DNA of 24,088 nucleotides from Chloroflexota bacterium (GTDB taxonomy: Bacteria > Chloroflexota > Limnocylindria > Limnocylindrales > CSP1-4), in contig JAJYJR010000021.1 of the NCBI GenBank assembly GCA_021789355.1, positions 1 to 24,088 on the forward strand, in the 5' to 3' direction. A model generated the notes under the pieces. That model saw only the letters and a program-made list of their open reading frames with translations, did not search any database and was not told the DNA's origin. Below, in pieces: positions 7,800 through 14,970 of the stretch; position 1 is the first letter of the stretch, and each line of letters opens with the position of its first letter. A program made the translations under genes and the position numbers.

Positions 7800-8541
7800 G
7801 CTGCCGCGGCGCAAGGTCGGGATCGTCGCCTGCTCGGGCGAGGAGCTCGCCGAGGGCACGGTGACGCGCCTGGCGGCGCTCGAAGTGCTCGAGCACCTGC
7901 GCCCGGGCGAGACGGTCACCATCTGCCTGCCGCTCTTCCTCGCCGGCGGCCAGGGCGACCGGGCCTTCGCCCGCTTCTACCCCACGATCGCGGTCGATGG
8001 CTGCGAACTGCGCTGCGCGGCACGCGCGACCGGGCAGTACTCGGGCAAGCCGGCCGCGACTGTCGTGGTGAGCGACCTGGTGCGCGAGGCAGCGCTGGAC
8101 CGGCCGGAGGGGGCGCGACGGCTCAACGACAGTGGGCGACAGGCGGTCGCGCTCACCGCGGACCGGGTCGCCGGCCTGGTCGACGAGTTGCTGGGCCGCG
8201 CCTGGAGCCGGACGAGCGGCTCGTTCGCCGAGGCCGCCGCGGTCGTGGCCGCACCCGCGACGACGCTCGACGCTGCGCCGCAGGTCGGCTGTGCGTGCGC
8301 GTCCGCGATCCCGGTCCAGACCGTGGAGGTCGACGGCCAGGCGGTGCCCCTGGCGGCGCTGCCCGAGATCTTCGAGCAGTTCCACGGCGCCGGCAGGGCG
8401 CCCGGACCCGAGGTGACGCGGGAGCTGCTCGAGACCGTGAAGATCTACAACGACGTGCCAGTCGGGGCCGACGAGGGGTACCTGGCAACGCTGGCGCGCG
8501 AGTACGCGACGTTCTGTCGCGGGCAGGAGTCGCAAGCATGA
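7792..8541 (+). CDS. DGC-domain protein, copy 2, with extra C-terminal domain
   Basis: 249 residues. The first 120 or so are paralogous to the preceding protein: VGIVACSG (C14), then DGCELRC with C71 and C75. From about residue 160 there is an added region not present in copy 1, with a QVGCACAS Cys pair, an acidic/aliphatic stretch and EYATFCRGQ at the end, so the protein has extra candidate metal or thiol ligands. I do not recognise the added domain. ATG 7792 is preceded by GAGGAGG at about 7776-7782, a strong ribosome site inside the previous gene, and the stop overlaps the OsmC-like ATG. Tandem duplication followed by extension suggests specialised partners in one pathway. Confidence 0.75.
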   Translation: MPELPRRKVGIVACSGEELAEGTVTRLAALEVLEHLRPGETVTICLPLFLAGGQGDRAFARFYPTIAVDGCELRCAARATGQYSGKPAATVVVSDLVREAALDRPEGARRLNDSGRQAVALTADRVAGLVDELLGRAWSRTSGSFAEAAAVVAAPATTLDAAPQVGCACASAIPVQTVEVDGQAVPLAALPEIFEQFHGAGRAPGPEVTRELLETVKIYNDVPVGADEGYLATLAREYATFCRGQESQA

Positions 8542-8990
8542 GCCGCACGGCGACGTACCACACGACGGTGAGCTGGACGGGCGAGCACTGGGGGCAGATC
8601 GCGCTGGGCAACGGCCCCGAGATGGCCTTCTCCGCGCCACCCGACGCGCAGGGCCACCCCGGCGTGCTGACCCCCGAGGACGCCTTCGTCGCGGCGGCGA
8701 ACACCTGCATCATGATGATGTTCATCTGGGCGACCGAGCGGTTCCGGCTCGACCTGCTCTCCTACGACTGCCTGGCGGAAGGCACCAAGCTCATCGAGCT
8801 CGACCGGACGGAGACGTTCACCCACCTGCGCCTGCGGCCGCAGATCCGCATCCGGGCAGGAACGGAGCGGCCCGACGTTGTGGAGGCCCGCACGCACCGG
8901 GCGCTGCAGGCGGCCCGCAAGTACAGCCTCGTGGCCAACTCCGTGAAGTCCGAGGTCGTCGTCGAGCCGACGATCGAGATCGTTTCGTGA
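8538..8990 (+). CDS. OsmC/Ohr-family protein lacking the second catalytic Cys
   Basis: 150 residues with the OsmC pattern: N-terminal strand TVSWTGEHWG, PEDAFVAAANTCIMMMF containing the first reactive Cys in the central helix, and a C-terminal region ending in strands. In peroxidase-active OsmC/Ohr the second helix holds another Cys (CPVS-like); here the corresponding segment is YSLVANSVKSEV with no Cys. A different Cys (SYDCLAEG) is present but is not at the canonical place. The usual two-Cys hydroperoxide reduction, with lipoyl protein as known reductant of Ohr/OsmC, therefore may not apply unchanged. Lpd plus lipoyl protein in the same operon does fit the known fact that Ohr/OsmC enzymes are recycled by lipoylated proteins. 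Starts by ATGA overlap with the DGC gene. Confidence 0.82.
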   Translation: MSRTATYHTTVSWTGEHWGQIALGNGPEMAFSAPPDAQGHPGVLTPEDAFVAAANTCIMMMFIWATERFRLDLLSYDCLAEGTKLIELDRTETFTHLRLRPQIRIRAGTERPDVVEARTHRALQAARKYSLVANSVKSEVVVEPTIEIVS

Positions 8991-9050
8991 TGCCGCGCCG
9001 GCGAGCCCCAAAGCGAGGCTCACGAGACCAGTGACGAGAGGAGCGCATCG

Positions 9051-9290
9051 ATGAAGAGGATCGAGGTCCTGGGCCCCGGCTGCGCGAACTGCCAGCTGCT
9101 CGAGAAGAACGCCCGCGAGGCGGTCATGATGGCCGGCGTCGAGGCCGAGATCGTGAAGGTCACCGATGGCCGAGAGATCCACGCACGTGGGGTGCTGTAC
9201 ACGCCGGGCCTCGTCATCGATGGCAAGCTCGTCAGCAGCGGGCGCATTCCGTCGGCCGGCACCATAGCGGTCTGGCTCGACGAGGGCTGA
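9051..9290 (+). CDS. Small thioredoxin-like protein (MTH895/TM0996 type), copy 1
   Basis: 79 residues. Active-site motif C11-A-N-C14 in LGPGCANCQLLEKN, followed by the cis-Pro loop YTPGLVIDGKLV. Length and sequence match the minimal thioredoxin/glutaredoxin-like 'redox-active disulfide' proteins often found beside permeases and arsenic genes. Strong ribosome site GAGAGGAG upstream of the ATG. It follows the OsmC-like gene by 60 bases and is about half identical to the protein at 10863. Probably cytoplasmic, giving electrons to a Cys protein in this block. Confidence 0.88.
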   Translation: MKRIEVLGPGCANCQLLEKNAREAVMMAGVEAEIVKVTDGREIHARGVLYTPGLVIDGKLVSSGRIPSAGTIAVWLDEG

Positions 9291-9580
9291 TCGGACCGCG
9301 GAGGACGACCACCCGGACAGACGGCTCCGGGCGAGCCTGGCGGACCCGCGACGCCTGACGAGGGTGCGTAGCGTCGTCCCCTGACGGATTCGCCGCGAAC
9401 GGGCCGCAGGGCCGCTCGGAGGCGTGACGATCGTCAGGCCCCCTGCGCCCGTGCGCCGAACGTGGCCCCGGGCCGCTGCTCCCATCCGCCGCGAGGTGCG
9501 GGATGGGCCGGACGGCCCACCGCACACGGGCCTTCCGAGCCTGTGACATCTCATGATGGCTTGACACACTCCGTGATGAC
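9291..9580 (+). promoter_or_regulatory. 290-base gap ahead of the TauE gene, rich in inverted repeats
   Basis: No gene seen. It holds a perfect 12-base palindrome TGACGATCGTCA (9425-9436), further TGACG occurrences at 9356 and 9382, a 7-bp stem CCCATCC (9481-9487)/GGATGGG (9501-9507), and a second 6-bp stem TGGGCC (9504-9509)/GGCCCA (9514-9519). The two stems share bases 9504-9507, so they cannot form together. This may be a promoter plus structured leader; no known riboswitch consensus was recognised. Confidence 0.35.
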
Positions 9581-10336
9581 ATGTTGCTGCTGTCGGTCCT
9601 CACCGTCCTGCTCTTCGGGCTCTCGTTCGTCTCGGGGATGCTCGGCCTCGGCGTCGCCTTCGTGGCGGTGCCGGTGCTCGGGCTCTTTGGGTTCGACCTC
9701 AAGGACGTCATCCAACCTTGGACGCTGCTGCTCAACGGCCTCACCGCGATCAGCGGCGCGGTGGCGTTCTGGCGGGCCGGGATGGTCGACCGGCGCAGCG
9801 CCTTCGTGCTCGTGGCGATCACGACGCTCTGCGCACCGATCGGGGTCTGGCTTCTGAACTACGCCTCGACCGCGCTGGTCTGGTGGCTCTACGTCGCGGT
9901 GCTGGTGTTCCTGGCAGTGCGCATGCTGCTGCCCAGGAAGCAGGCGAGCGAGGACCTGTCCACGATCGAGGACAGCGCGCGCGTGAAGGCCGGCGCGGCT
10001 GCCGTGCCCATCTCGGTCTTCGCGGGCTTCCTGGGGGTGGGGCCGGGCTTCCTGTTGATGCCGACGCTCACGCTCGTCGGCTACTCGGCTCGTCTCGCCG
10101 CGGCGACGAACGCGGTGGCGGTGACGCTGCCCTCCTTCTCCGCCTTCGCGGGTCACCTCGCGACCGCCCGTTTCGACTGGCCGACCGTCATCGTCACCTC
10201 GATCGCGGCGGTGGTCGGGGCCTGGCTGGGCGCGCGGTTCACGGCGGGGAAAGTGAAGAGCGCGACGCTCTCGCGCATCTTCGCCGTCCTCCTCGTGGCT
10301 CTTGCGCTGCAGCGCGCGTGGATCCTGCTGGCATGA
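9581..10336 (+). CDS. TauE/SafE-family (sulfite exporter-like) membrane permease
   Basis: 251 residues, very hydrophobic, built as two similar halves separated by the polar stretch PRKQASEDLSTIEDSARVK. The first half begins FGLSFVSGMLGLGVAFVAVP and the second FAGFLGVGPGFLLMPTL, the duplicated G-x-G-G-G/P-like loop typical of TauE/SafE (PF01925). Members move sulfite, sulfoacetate or other organosulfur anions across the inner membrane; the substrate here is not shown. ATG 9581 lies directly before the first hydrophobic helix, but there is no clear Shine-Dalgarno, so the start could differ. The flanking thioredoxin genes and ArsR suggest a role in sulfur or arsenical traffic. Confidence 0.85.
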   Translation: MLLLSVLTVLLFGLSFVSGMLGLGVAFVAVPVLGLFGFDLKDVIQPWTLLLNGLTAISGAVAFWRAGMVDRRSAFVLVAITTLCAPIGVWLLNYASTALVWWLYVAVLVFLAVRMLLPRKQASEDLSTIEDSARVKAGAAAVPISVFAGFLGVGPGFLLMPTLTLVGYSARLAAATNAVAVTLPSFSAFAGHLATARFDWPTVIVTSIAAVVGAWLGARFTAGKVKSATLSRIFAVLLVALALQRAWILLA

Positions 10337-10405
10337 ACACGACCGCCGCCGAGATGACGCGCACGGGAAAGCTCCGCGTTCCCGAGCCAAGGGAGCCGAC
10401 CCGAT

Positions 10406-10423
10406 CGGCCGGGGCGCCGGCCG
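10406..10423. terminator. GC hairpin between TauE and ArsR genes
   Basis: CGGCCGG (10406-10412) and CCGGCCG (10417-10423) form a 7-bp stem with a 4-base loop in the 111-141 bases between the TauE stop and the ArsR start. There is no T-run. It could be a terminator, an operator or a chance GC palindrome. Confidence 0.25.
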
Positions 10424-10477
10424 CGACGCGAGGCCAGGCCGCCCGATGTGCCCCGGAGGGAAGGCTCGGCGCTGACC

Positions 10478-10831
10478 GTGGCTGACACCGTGCTCCACCA
10501 CGATGCGCCTGCAGAGCCTGGTTGTCGGACCGACCTGCCGGTGCCGGACGTGCGCGGCCAGGTCGCGATCGCGGCGCTTCTCGCCGACCACACCCGCTCG
10601 ACGATCCTCGCGCTGCTTCAGGCCGGGCCGGCCTGCGTCTGCGAGATGGCGGGTGCGCTCGGCGAGCGCCAGAACAACGTTTCCAACCACCTGGCCCGTT
10701 TGCGCGAGGGCGGACTGGTCCGCGCCAGCCGGCATCACGTCGATGCCCGCTGGGTCTACTACGAGCGCGACGAGACGGCGTGCGCGGTGGCCCTCGCCGA
10801 GCTGGAGGCTCTCCTCGCGCCGCCCGCGTAG
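10478..10831 (+). CDS. ArsR/SmtB-family metal(loid)-responsive repressor
   Basis: 117 residues from GTG 10478. Winged-helix core: VRGQVAIAALLADHTRSTILALL, then the metal-site helix with C53-V-C55 in ACVCEMAGAL (the ArsR-type CxC of ELCVCDL), recognition helix RQNNVSNHLARLREGGLV and wing RHHVDARWVYY. C16 and C102 could serve as a third ligand. Family members bind operator DNA and leave it when As(III), Sb(III) or other soft metals bind. GTG 10478 lies 13 bases after GGAGGGAAGG; the frame also extends to GTG 10448, but that would put the Shine-Dalgarno inside the gene. It likely controls the thioredoxin/ACR3/OsmC genes downstream; an operator was not identified. Confidence 0.88.
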   Translation: MADTVLHHDAPAEPGCRTDLPVPDVRGQVAIAALLADHTRSTILALLQAGPACVCEMAGALGERQNNVSNHLARLREGGLVRASRHHVDARWVYYERDETACAVALAELEALLAPPA

Positions 10832-10862
10832 CGGACGGGCCGAGGTCGGGAATGGAGAACCC

Positions 10863-11099
10863 ATGCGGACCATCGAGATCCTGGGTCCCGGCTGCTACAC
10901 GTGCTACCTCCTCGAGCGGGCGGTGGAGGAGGCGGTGAAGCTCGCCGGCATCGAGGGGAACGTCGTCAGGGTCTCCGACTACGGCCGGATTCTCGCCTAC
11001 GGGGTCATGCATACCCCCGGACTCGTCATCGACGGCCGCCTCGTGTCCGTCGGGCGAGTTCCTTCGCCCGACACCATCGCGGCCTGGCTGACCGCCTGA
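10863..11099 (+). CDS. Small thioredoxin-like protein (MTH895/TM0996 type), copy 2
   Basis: 78 residues. Active-site C11-Y-T-C14 in LGPGCYTCYLLER, then MHTPGLVIDGRLVSVGRVPS. It shares the LGPGC and TPGLVIDG blocks and about half of all residues with the protein at 9051, so the two are paralogs with different active-site dipeptides (AN versus YT), which usually tunes redox potential or partner choice. It lies 31 bases after the ArsR gene and 33 bases before the ACR3-like gene, a common arrangement in arsenic clusters. A GGAG sits just upstream of the ATG. Confidence 0.87.
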   Translation: MRTIEILGPGCYTCYLLERAVEEAVKLAGIEGNVVRVSDYGRILAYGVMHTPGLVIDGRLVSVGRVPSPDTIAAWLTA

Positions 11100-11132
11100 T
11101 CGTTTGCTCACCGTCGCAACCCGAGGAACACG

Positions 11133-12161
11133 ATGTCTCGTCTCCGCTCCTTCCAGGAGCACCTCAACCGCTGGATGCTGCTCTACGTCGCACTCGCCAT
11201 GGCGGTGGGGCTGGTCATCGGCTACCCGGCCGCCTCGGTCGCCAAGTCCGCCACGGCGACGATCGGCGGGCTCACGAACGTGGCGGTCTTCTTCATCGTC
11301 TACCCCATGATGGTGAACGTCCGCTTCGAGGCGCTCGGCCGTGCCGGTCGCAACCTGAAAGCCCTGGGCCTGGCGCTCGGGCTGAACTTCCTCTGGGCTC
11401 CCCTCTTCGGCTGGTTGCTGGCGGACGTCTTCATCCATGAGCAGCTGCTCGCGCTCGGCTTCATGCTGGTGATGGTGGTGCCCTGCTCGAGCATGGCGAT
11501 CGGGTACACCGGGCTCTCCAGGGGCGACCTCGAACTCGCGACGGTGGTCGTGGCGCTGAGCTTCCTGCTGGCCATCGTCGCCGTGCCCGCCTGGATGCTG
11601 GTCTATGCCAGCAGCACGCACGTGCCGGTGCCGATCGGCGATCTCATCACCTCGATCCTCGAGGTGCTCGTGGCGCCCATGATCCTCGGCTACCTGACGC
11701 GCTGGGCGCTCCTGCGTCGACTGGGTCAGGCGGGTTTCGCCAGACTCCAGCCGCTCTTCCCGGCGGTCTCGCTGCTCGCCATGTACGCGATCGTCTTCCT
11801 GATCTTCTTCGGCAAGGCCTCGCTGATCGTGAGCAAGTGGAGCACCGTGCTGCTGCTCCTCGTCCCCAACGCGATCTTCATCGGGGTGACCCTGCTGCTC
11901 GTCACCTGGCTGGCCCGCCGCCTTGGCATGGGATACGCGGAGAACATGGCCCTTGCCTTCGCGAGCACCGGCAAGAACAACGGCACCGCGATCGCCATCG
12001 CGGCCAGCGCCTTCTCGCCGCTCGTGGCGATCCCGGCGGCCACGATGCCGATCTTCCAGATCCTGATCATGGTCCTGTACCTGAAATCGGCCGGTCGCGT
12101 CCGGGCCTTCTTCGAGGGACGGCGCGCGGCGCAGGTGCCGGCGCCGGATCCCACTGCATGA
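11133..12161 (+). CDS. ACR3/BASS-superfamily transporter, probable arsenite efflux
   Basis: 342 residues, about ten hydrophobic segments. The fourth segment carries MVVPCSSMAIGYTGLSRGD with C118; this matches the ACR3 pattern of a conserved Cys followed by a G-D loop, where the Cys is needed for arsenite transport. The later motif FASTGKNNGTAIAIAAS occupies the place of the ACR3 ASNNFELA-type motif but differs, so this is a divergent ACR3 or a related bile-acid:Na+ symporter-type carrier. Ribosome site GAGGAA before ATG 11133. Context (ArsR with CxC, thioredoxin, OsmC) supports arsenic efflux; the motif divergence leaves other oxyanions possible. Confidence 0.8.
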   Translation: MSRLRSFQEHLNRWMLLYVALAMAVGLVIGYPAASVAKSATATIGGLTNVAVFFIVYPMMVNVRFEALGRAGRNLKALGLALGLNFLWAPLFGWLLADVFIHEQLLALGFMLVMVVPCSSMAIGYTGLSRGDLELATVVVALSFLLAIVAVPAWMLVYASSTHVPVPIGDLITSILEVLVAPMILGYLTRWALLRRLGQAGFARLQPLFPAVSLLAMYAIVFLIFFGKASLIVSKWSTVLLLLVPNAIFIGVTLLLVTWLARRLGMGYAENMALAFASTGKNNGTAIAIAASAFSPLVAIPAATMPIFQILIMVLYLKSAGRVRAFFEGRRAAQVPAPDPTA

Positions 12162-12199
12162 GACCCGCAGGGCACGTGACCCGCGAGGGAGAAGACACC

Positions 12200-12640
12200 G
12201 TGACCGCTCCCGTCCACGCCCAGCCACAGGTCCTCTCGGTTGTCTGCCGGCAGGTCGACGCCCTGATGGCCACCGTCCGGGCGCGATCCTGGGCCCACAC
12301 CTGGGCCATCACCGGCACGCAGCCGGTGGATGCGCCCAAGCCGACCGAGGCGCTGATCGGCGCCCTGGCGGCCTGCATGATTTCGGGCATCCAGCGCGAG
12401 AGCGCGGCAGCAGGGCTGCGCGTTGACGATGTCGAGGTCACGGCGCGGGCCACCCGGTTCGGGGGGCCGGGTGGCCCGCGCCTCGGCGATTTCCGGGTCG
12501 AAGTGGTCGTCACGAGCCCGGAGCCCGAGGCGGCGTTGCGTCCACTGCTGGACGCGCTCCAGTCCAACGGCACGGTGACCAACACCCTGCAGATCGGGCA
12601 GCCCATCGCCATTGACACGCGCGTGGTGCGCCCGGCCTGA
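12200..12640 (+). CDS. OsmC-family protein, second copy, single conserved Cys
   Basis: 146 residues from GTG 12200, preceded at good spacing by GAGGGAGAAG. An alternative ATG at 12158 overlaps the ACR3 stop (ATGA) but has no ribosome site. Pattern: PTEALIGALAACMISGIQRESAA with the helix Cys, then VEVTARATRF and VVVTSPEPEA. The second-helix position reads LQSNGTVTNTL without Cys. So, like the protein at 8538 but not closely similar to it, it keeps one redox Cys only. Such OsmC/YhfA-type proteins may act on other thiol-reactive compounds rather than as two-Cys peroxidases. It probably belongs to the arsR-controlled unit. Confidence 0.8.
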   Translation: MTAPVHAQPQVLSVVCRQVDALMATVRARSWAHTWAITGTQPVDAPKPTEALIGALAACMISGIQRESAAAGLRVDDVEVTARATRFGGPGGPRLGDFRVEVVVTSPEPEAALRPLLDALQSNGTVTNTLQIGQPIAIDTRVVRPA

Positions 12641-12702
12641 TGGGAGCCGTGCCGCGCCTGCCGTACATCCCAGCCTGCGGGTGGGGATGAGGAGGTCCTC
12701 CG

Positions 12703-13164
12703 ATGTTCCAGAAGATCCTGTGGGCGACCGACTTCTCGGCGCATGCCAGGGATGCCGGCCGCACTGCGCTCGAGTGCGCCCACTGCTCGCATCGTCCGGT
12801 CGACGTGCTGACCGTGGTGGCGCCTGACGACCTGCCGCCGTTCCTGCTCGACGTCCCCGATCCATTCATTGCCGAGGAGGCAGTGCACGAGGCGGAACGA
12901 CGGCTGGAGGCCGAGCACGAGGCCCGGGTCCGGCAGGAGCTCGAGTCCGAGACCCAGTTCCTGCGCGACGAAGGGGTCGAGACCACCCTTCACGTGCGGG
13001 TGGGATCCCCGGCCGACGAGATCCTCGCGGCTGCCCAGGAGCTTGGCAGCGACGTGATCGTGATGGGTTCGCACGGGAGGCGCTCGCTCGAGGAGCTGCT
13101 GATGGGCAGCACCGTCGAACATGTCACCAAGCGCGCCTCGTGTCCGGTGCTCGTGGTGCGCTGA
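12703..13164 (+). CDS. Universal stress protein (UspA family), ATP-binding type
   Basis: 153 residues. Begins FQKILWATDFS and ends with the nucleotide loop GSHGRRSLEELLMGST, i.e. G-x2-G-x9-G-S/T, followed by VLVVR; this motif marks ATP-binding Usp proteins. A charged, probably helical insert (EEAVHEAERRLEAEHEAR) lies mid-protein. Strong AGGAGG site 7 bases before ATG. The stop overlaps the ChrA start (TGATG). Likely a cytoplasmic stress modulator co-expressed with the transporters; its target is unknown. Confidence 0.9.
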   Translation: MFQKILWATDFSAHARDAGRTALECAHCSHRPVDVLTVVAPDDLPPFLLDVPDPFIAEEAVHEAERRLEAEHEARVRQELESETQFLRDEGVETTLHVRVGSPADEILAAAQELGSDVIVMGSHGRRSLEELLMGSTVEHVTKRASCPVLVVR

Positions 13165-14435
13165 TGACCTCGCGCGCGGAGGCTGCCGCGGGTCCGGCGG
13201 CCGGCGGCGTGGCAACCGCAGCGCTCGCCGACGGCGCGAAACCGCGCTTCCGCGTGGTGCCCAGTGTCGCCCAGCTCTTCGCGACGTTCTTCGCCATCGG
13301 CCTGACCTCGTTCGGCATGGCCATCCTGCAGAACATCCGCTCGGTGCCGGTCCGGCGCGGCTGGATCGAGCGCGAGGAGATCGACGAGGGCCTCGGGCTG
13401 GTCCAGCTCTACCCGGGTGCCATCATGGTCGACCTGGTCGCCTACATCGGCTACCGGATCCACCGCGTGGGCGGCGCCGTGGTGGCGACCGCAGGCTTTG
13501 TCACCCCGGCGCTCGTGCTGATGCTCGGGCTCTCCTGGCTGTACGCGACGTACGGGGCTGCGCCCGGTGTGGCGGGACTGGTGGTCGGCCTCGACGCGAT
13601 CGTGGTCGGCGTGGTGGCGAGCGTCGCGATCGACTTTGCCGTGCAGCACGCCCGCGGAACCGTGCCGGCCGTGCTCGCCGTCGCCGGGTTCACGGTGGCC
13701 GTGATCGGCGCCAGCCTGCTCTGGGCCGTGCTCGGCGGGCTGGCAATCGGAGCGGTCGCTATTCGGCCGGGACCGGCCGGCCGGGGCGCGGCGGCAGGCG
13801 CAGCGCCCGACGAGCCGCTGTCGTGGCGTCGCCTGGCGCTGGCCCTCGTGCCCGGCGCCATCGTGGTGGCGGCCGCGGCGGTCGCGACCGCGTCAAGCGG
13901 GCTGCTGTCCACGCTCTTCCTCGACATGACGCGGATCGGGACGGTCGCGTTCGGCAACGGGTCGACCATCCTGCCGGTGCTGCAGCAGGACGTGGTCGAG
14001 AGCCGGCACTGGCTGGGCCTGCCGGAGTTCGGGGTAGCGATCGGGTTCGGGCAGATCACGCCGGGTCCCTTCCTGATCAGCGCGGCGTTCGTGGGCTACC
14101 AGGTGGCCGGGCTGTGGGGCGGCGTGCTCGCCGCGATCGCGATCTTCGCCCCGAGCGTCGCGATGACCACGGTCGCTGCGGAGATCTACCCGTGGCTGCG
14201 CCGCTGGGCCTGGGTCAAGGGAGCGGTGGCCGGTGTCATGGCCGTCTTCGTCGGCCTGCTGGCGAGCGTGGCTCTCTCACTCGGCCGCCCCGTGCTGGGG
14301 CTGCCCGCCGCCTTGATCCTGCTCGCCGCGGGGTTCGTCGCGGTGCGCGTCGCGCGCTGGAACCTGCTCATCGTGTTCGGGGTTGGCCTCGCCGCCTGGG
14401 CGGCCTACCTTGCGCTCGGCGGCGCCTGGCATTGA
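13164..14435 (+). CDS. chrA: ChrA-type transporter with two CHR domains
   Basis: 423 residues, the usual length of two-domain chromate transporters. The N-half shows AIGLTSFGMAILQNIRSVPVRRGWI and GLVQLYPGAIMVDLVAYIGYR; the C-half repeats it as IGTVAFGNGSTILPVLQQDVV and GFGQITPGPFLISAAFVGYQ. The duplicated F-G and Q-x-x-P-G motifs define the CHR family (PF02417), which expels chromate or moves sulfate-like anions. The C-half motif (QITPGP) is closer to consensus than the N-half (QLYPGA). The ATG is coupled to the Usp stop. Its presence beside ACR3 and TauE makes this an oxyanion-transport cluster. Confidence 0.88.
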   Translation: MTSRAEAAAGPAAGGVATAALADGAKPRFRVVPSVAQLFATFFAIGLTSFGMAILQNIRSVPVRRGWIEREEIDEGLGLVQLYPGAIMVDLVAYIGYRIHRVGGAVVATAGFVTPALVLMLGLSWLYATYGAAPGVAGLVVGLDAIVVGVVASVAIDFAVQHARGTVPAVLAVAGFTVAVIGASLLWAVLGGLAIGAVAIRPGPAGRGAAAGAAPDEPLSWRRLALALVPGAIVVAAAAVATASSGLLSTLFLDMTRIGTVAFGNGSTILPVLQQDVVESRHWLGLPEFGVAIGFGQITPGPFLISAAFVGYQVAGLWGGVLAAIAIFAPSVAMTTVAAEIYPWLRRWAWVKGAVAGVMAVFVGLLASVALSLGRPVLGLPAALILLAAGFVAVRVARWNLLIVFGVGLAAWAAYLALGGAWH

Positions 14436-14573
14436 CCGACACGCCCGGACGGCCACCGCCGCCGGACGCGCGTCGCACGGAGACGACGTTTCTCCCTCAA
14501 ACGGATCTCACCGGCCGTCGCGGGTCATGCGCGCTGGTCTGGCGGGGCCCAAATCTCGCAGGAGGCGAGCACC

Positions 14574-14918
14574 ATGAATTACCCCGAGCGTTACGAGCAC
14601 ATCGTCGAGCTCATCGGCCAGCTGAGCAGGGAAGCGCCGGCCACGATCGCCGCGTTCAACCGTCTCCACGGCGCGACCACGGGATCCGGCGCACTGAGCG
14701 CCACGACCAAGGAGCTGATCGCGCTCGCCATCGGCATCAACGTGCGCTGCGACGGGTGCGTCGCGTATCACGTCCACGACGCGCTGGCGGCCGGCGCGAG
14801 CCGCGACGAGGTCATCGAGACGATCGGCGTGGCGATCATGATGGGCGGTGGCCCGTCCGTGGTCTATGGCGTCGAGGCGCTGGAGGCGCTCAACCAGTTC
14901 CAGCCACCGGCCTCCTGA
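14574..14918 (+). CDS. Carboxymuconolactone decarboxylase/AhpD-like CxxC protein
   Basis: 114 residues. Central motif C59-D-G-C62-x3-H66 within IGINVRCDGCVAYHVHDALAAGAS, which is the AhpD-type redox CxxC with proton-relay His; E47 (TTKELIALAI) also matches. AhpD proteins pass electrons from lipoylated proteins to peroxiredoxin, so this gene gives a second possible lipoyl client in the window besides the OsmC proteins. Start fixed by GGAGG 8 bases before ATG. The preceding 138 bases (14436-14573) hold nothing that I recognise. Confidence 0.9.
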   Translation: MNYPERYEHIVELIGQLSREAPATIAAFNRLHGATTGSGALSATTKELIALAIGINVRCDGCVAYHVHDALAAGASRDEVIETIGVAIMMGGGPSVVYGVEALEALNQFQPPAS

Positions 14919-14970
14919 AGGATCGGCATACCGCAGTTCGCGCCGATTTCGTACCGAGAGGAGACATCCG

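Noticed and set aside
9561..9566. TTGACA as a -35 box for the TauE gene
   Set aside because: At 17 bases spacing the -10 would fall inside the coding sequence, and no TATAAT-like hexamer is there.
10333..10485. 50-residue open frame starting by ATGA overlap with the TauE stop
   Set aside because: Arg/Ala/Pro-rich, overlaps the ArsR start and matches nothing known; probably chance.
10239..12227. 662-residue minus-strand open frame over ArsR, thioredoxin and ACR3 genes
   Set aside because: It spans three well-supported plus-strand genes and has no motif of its own.
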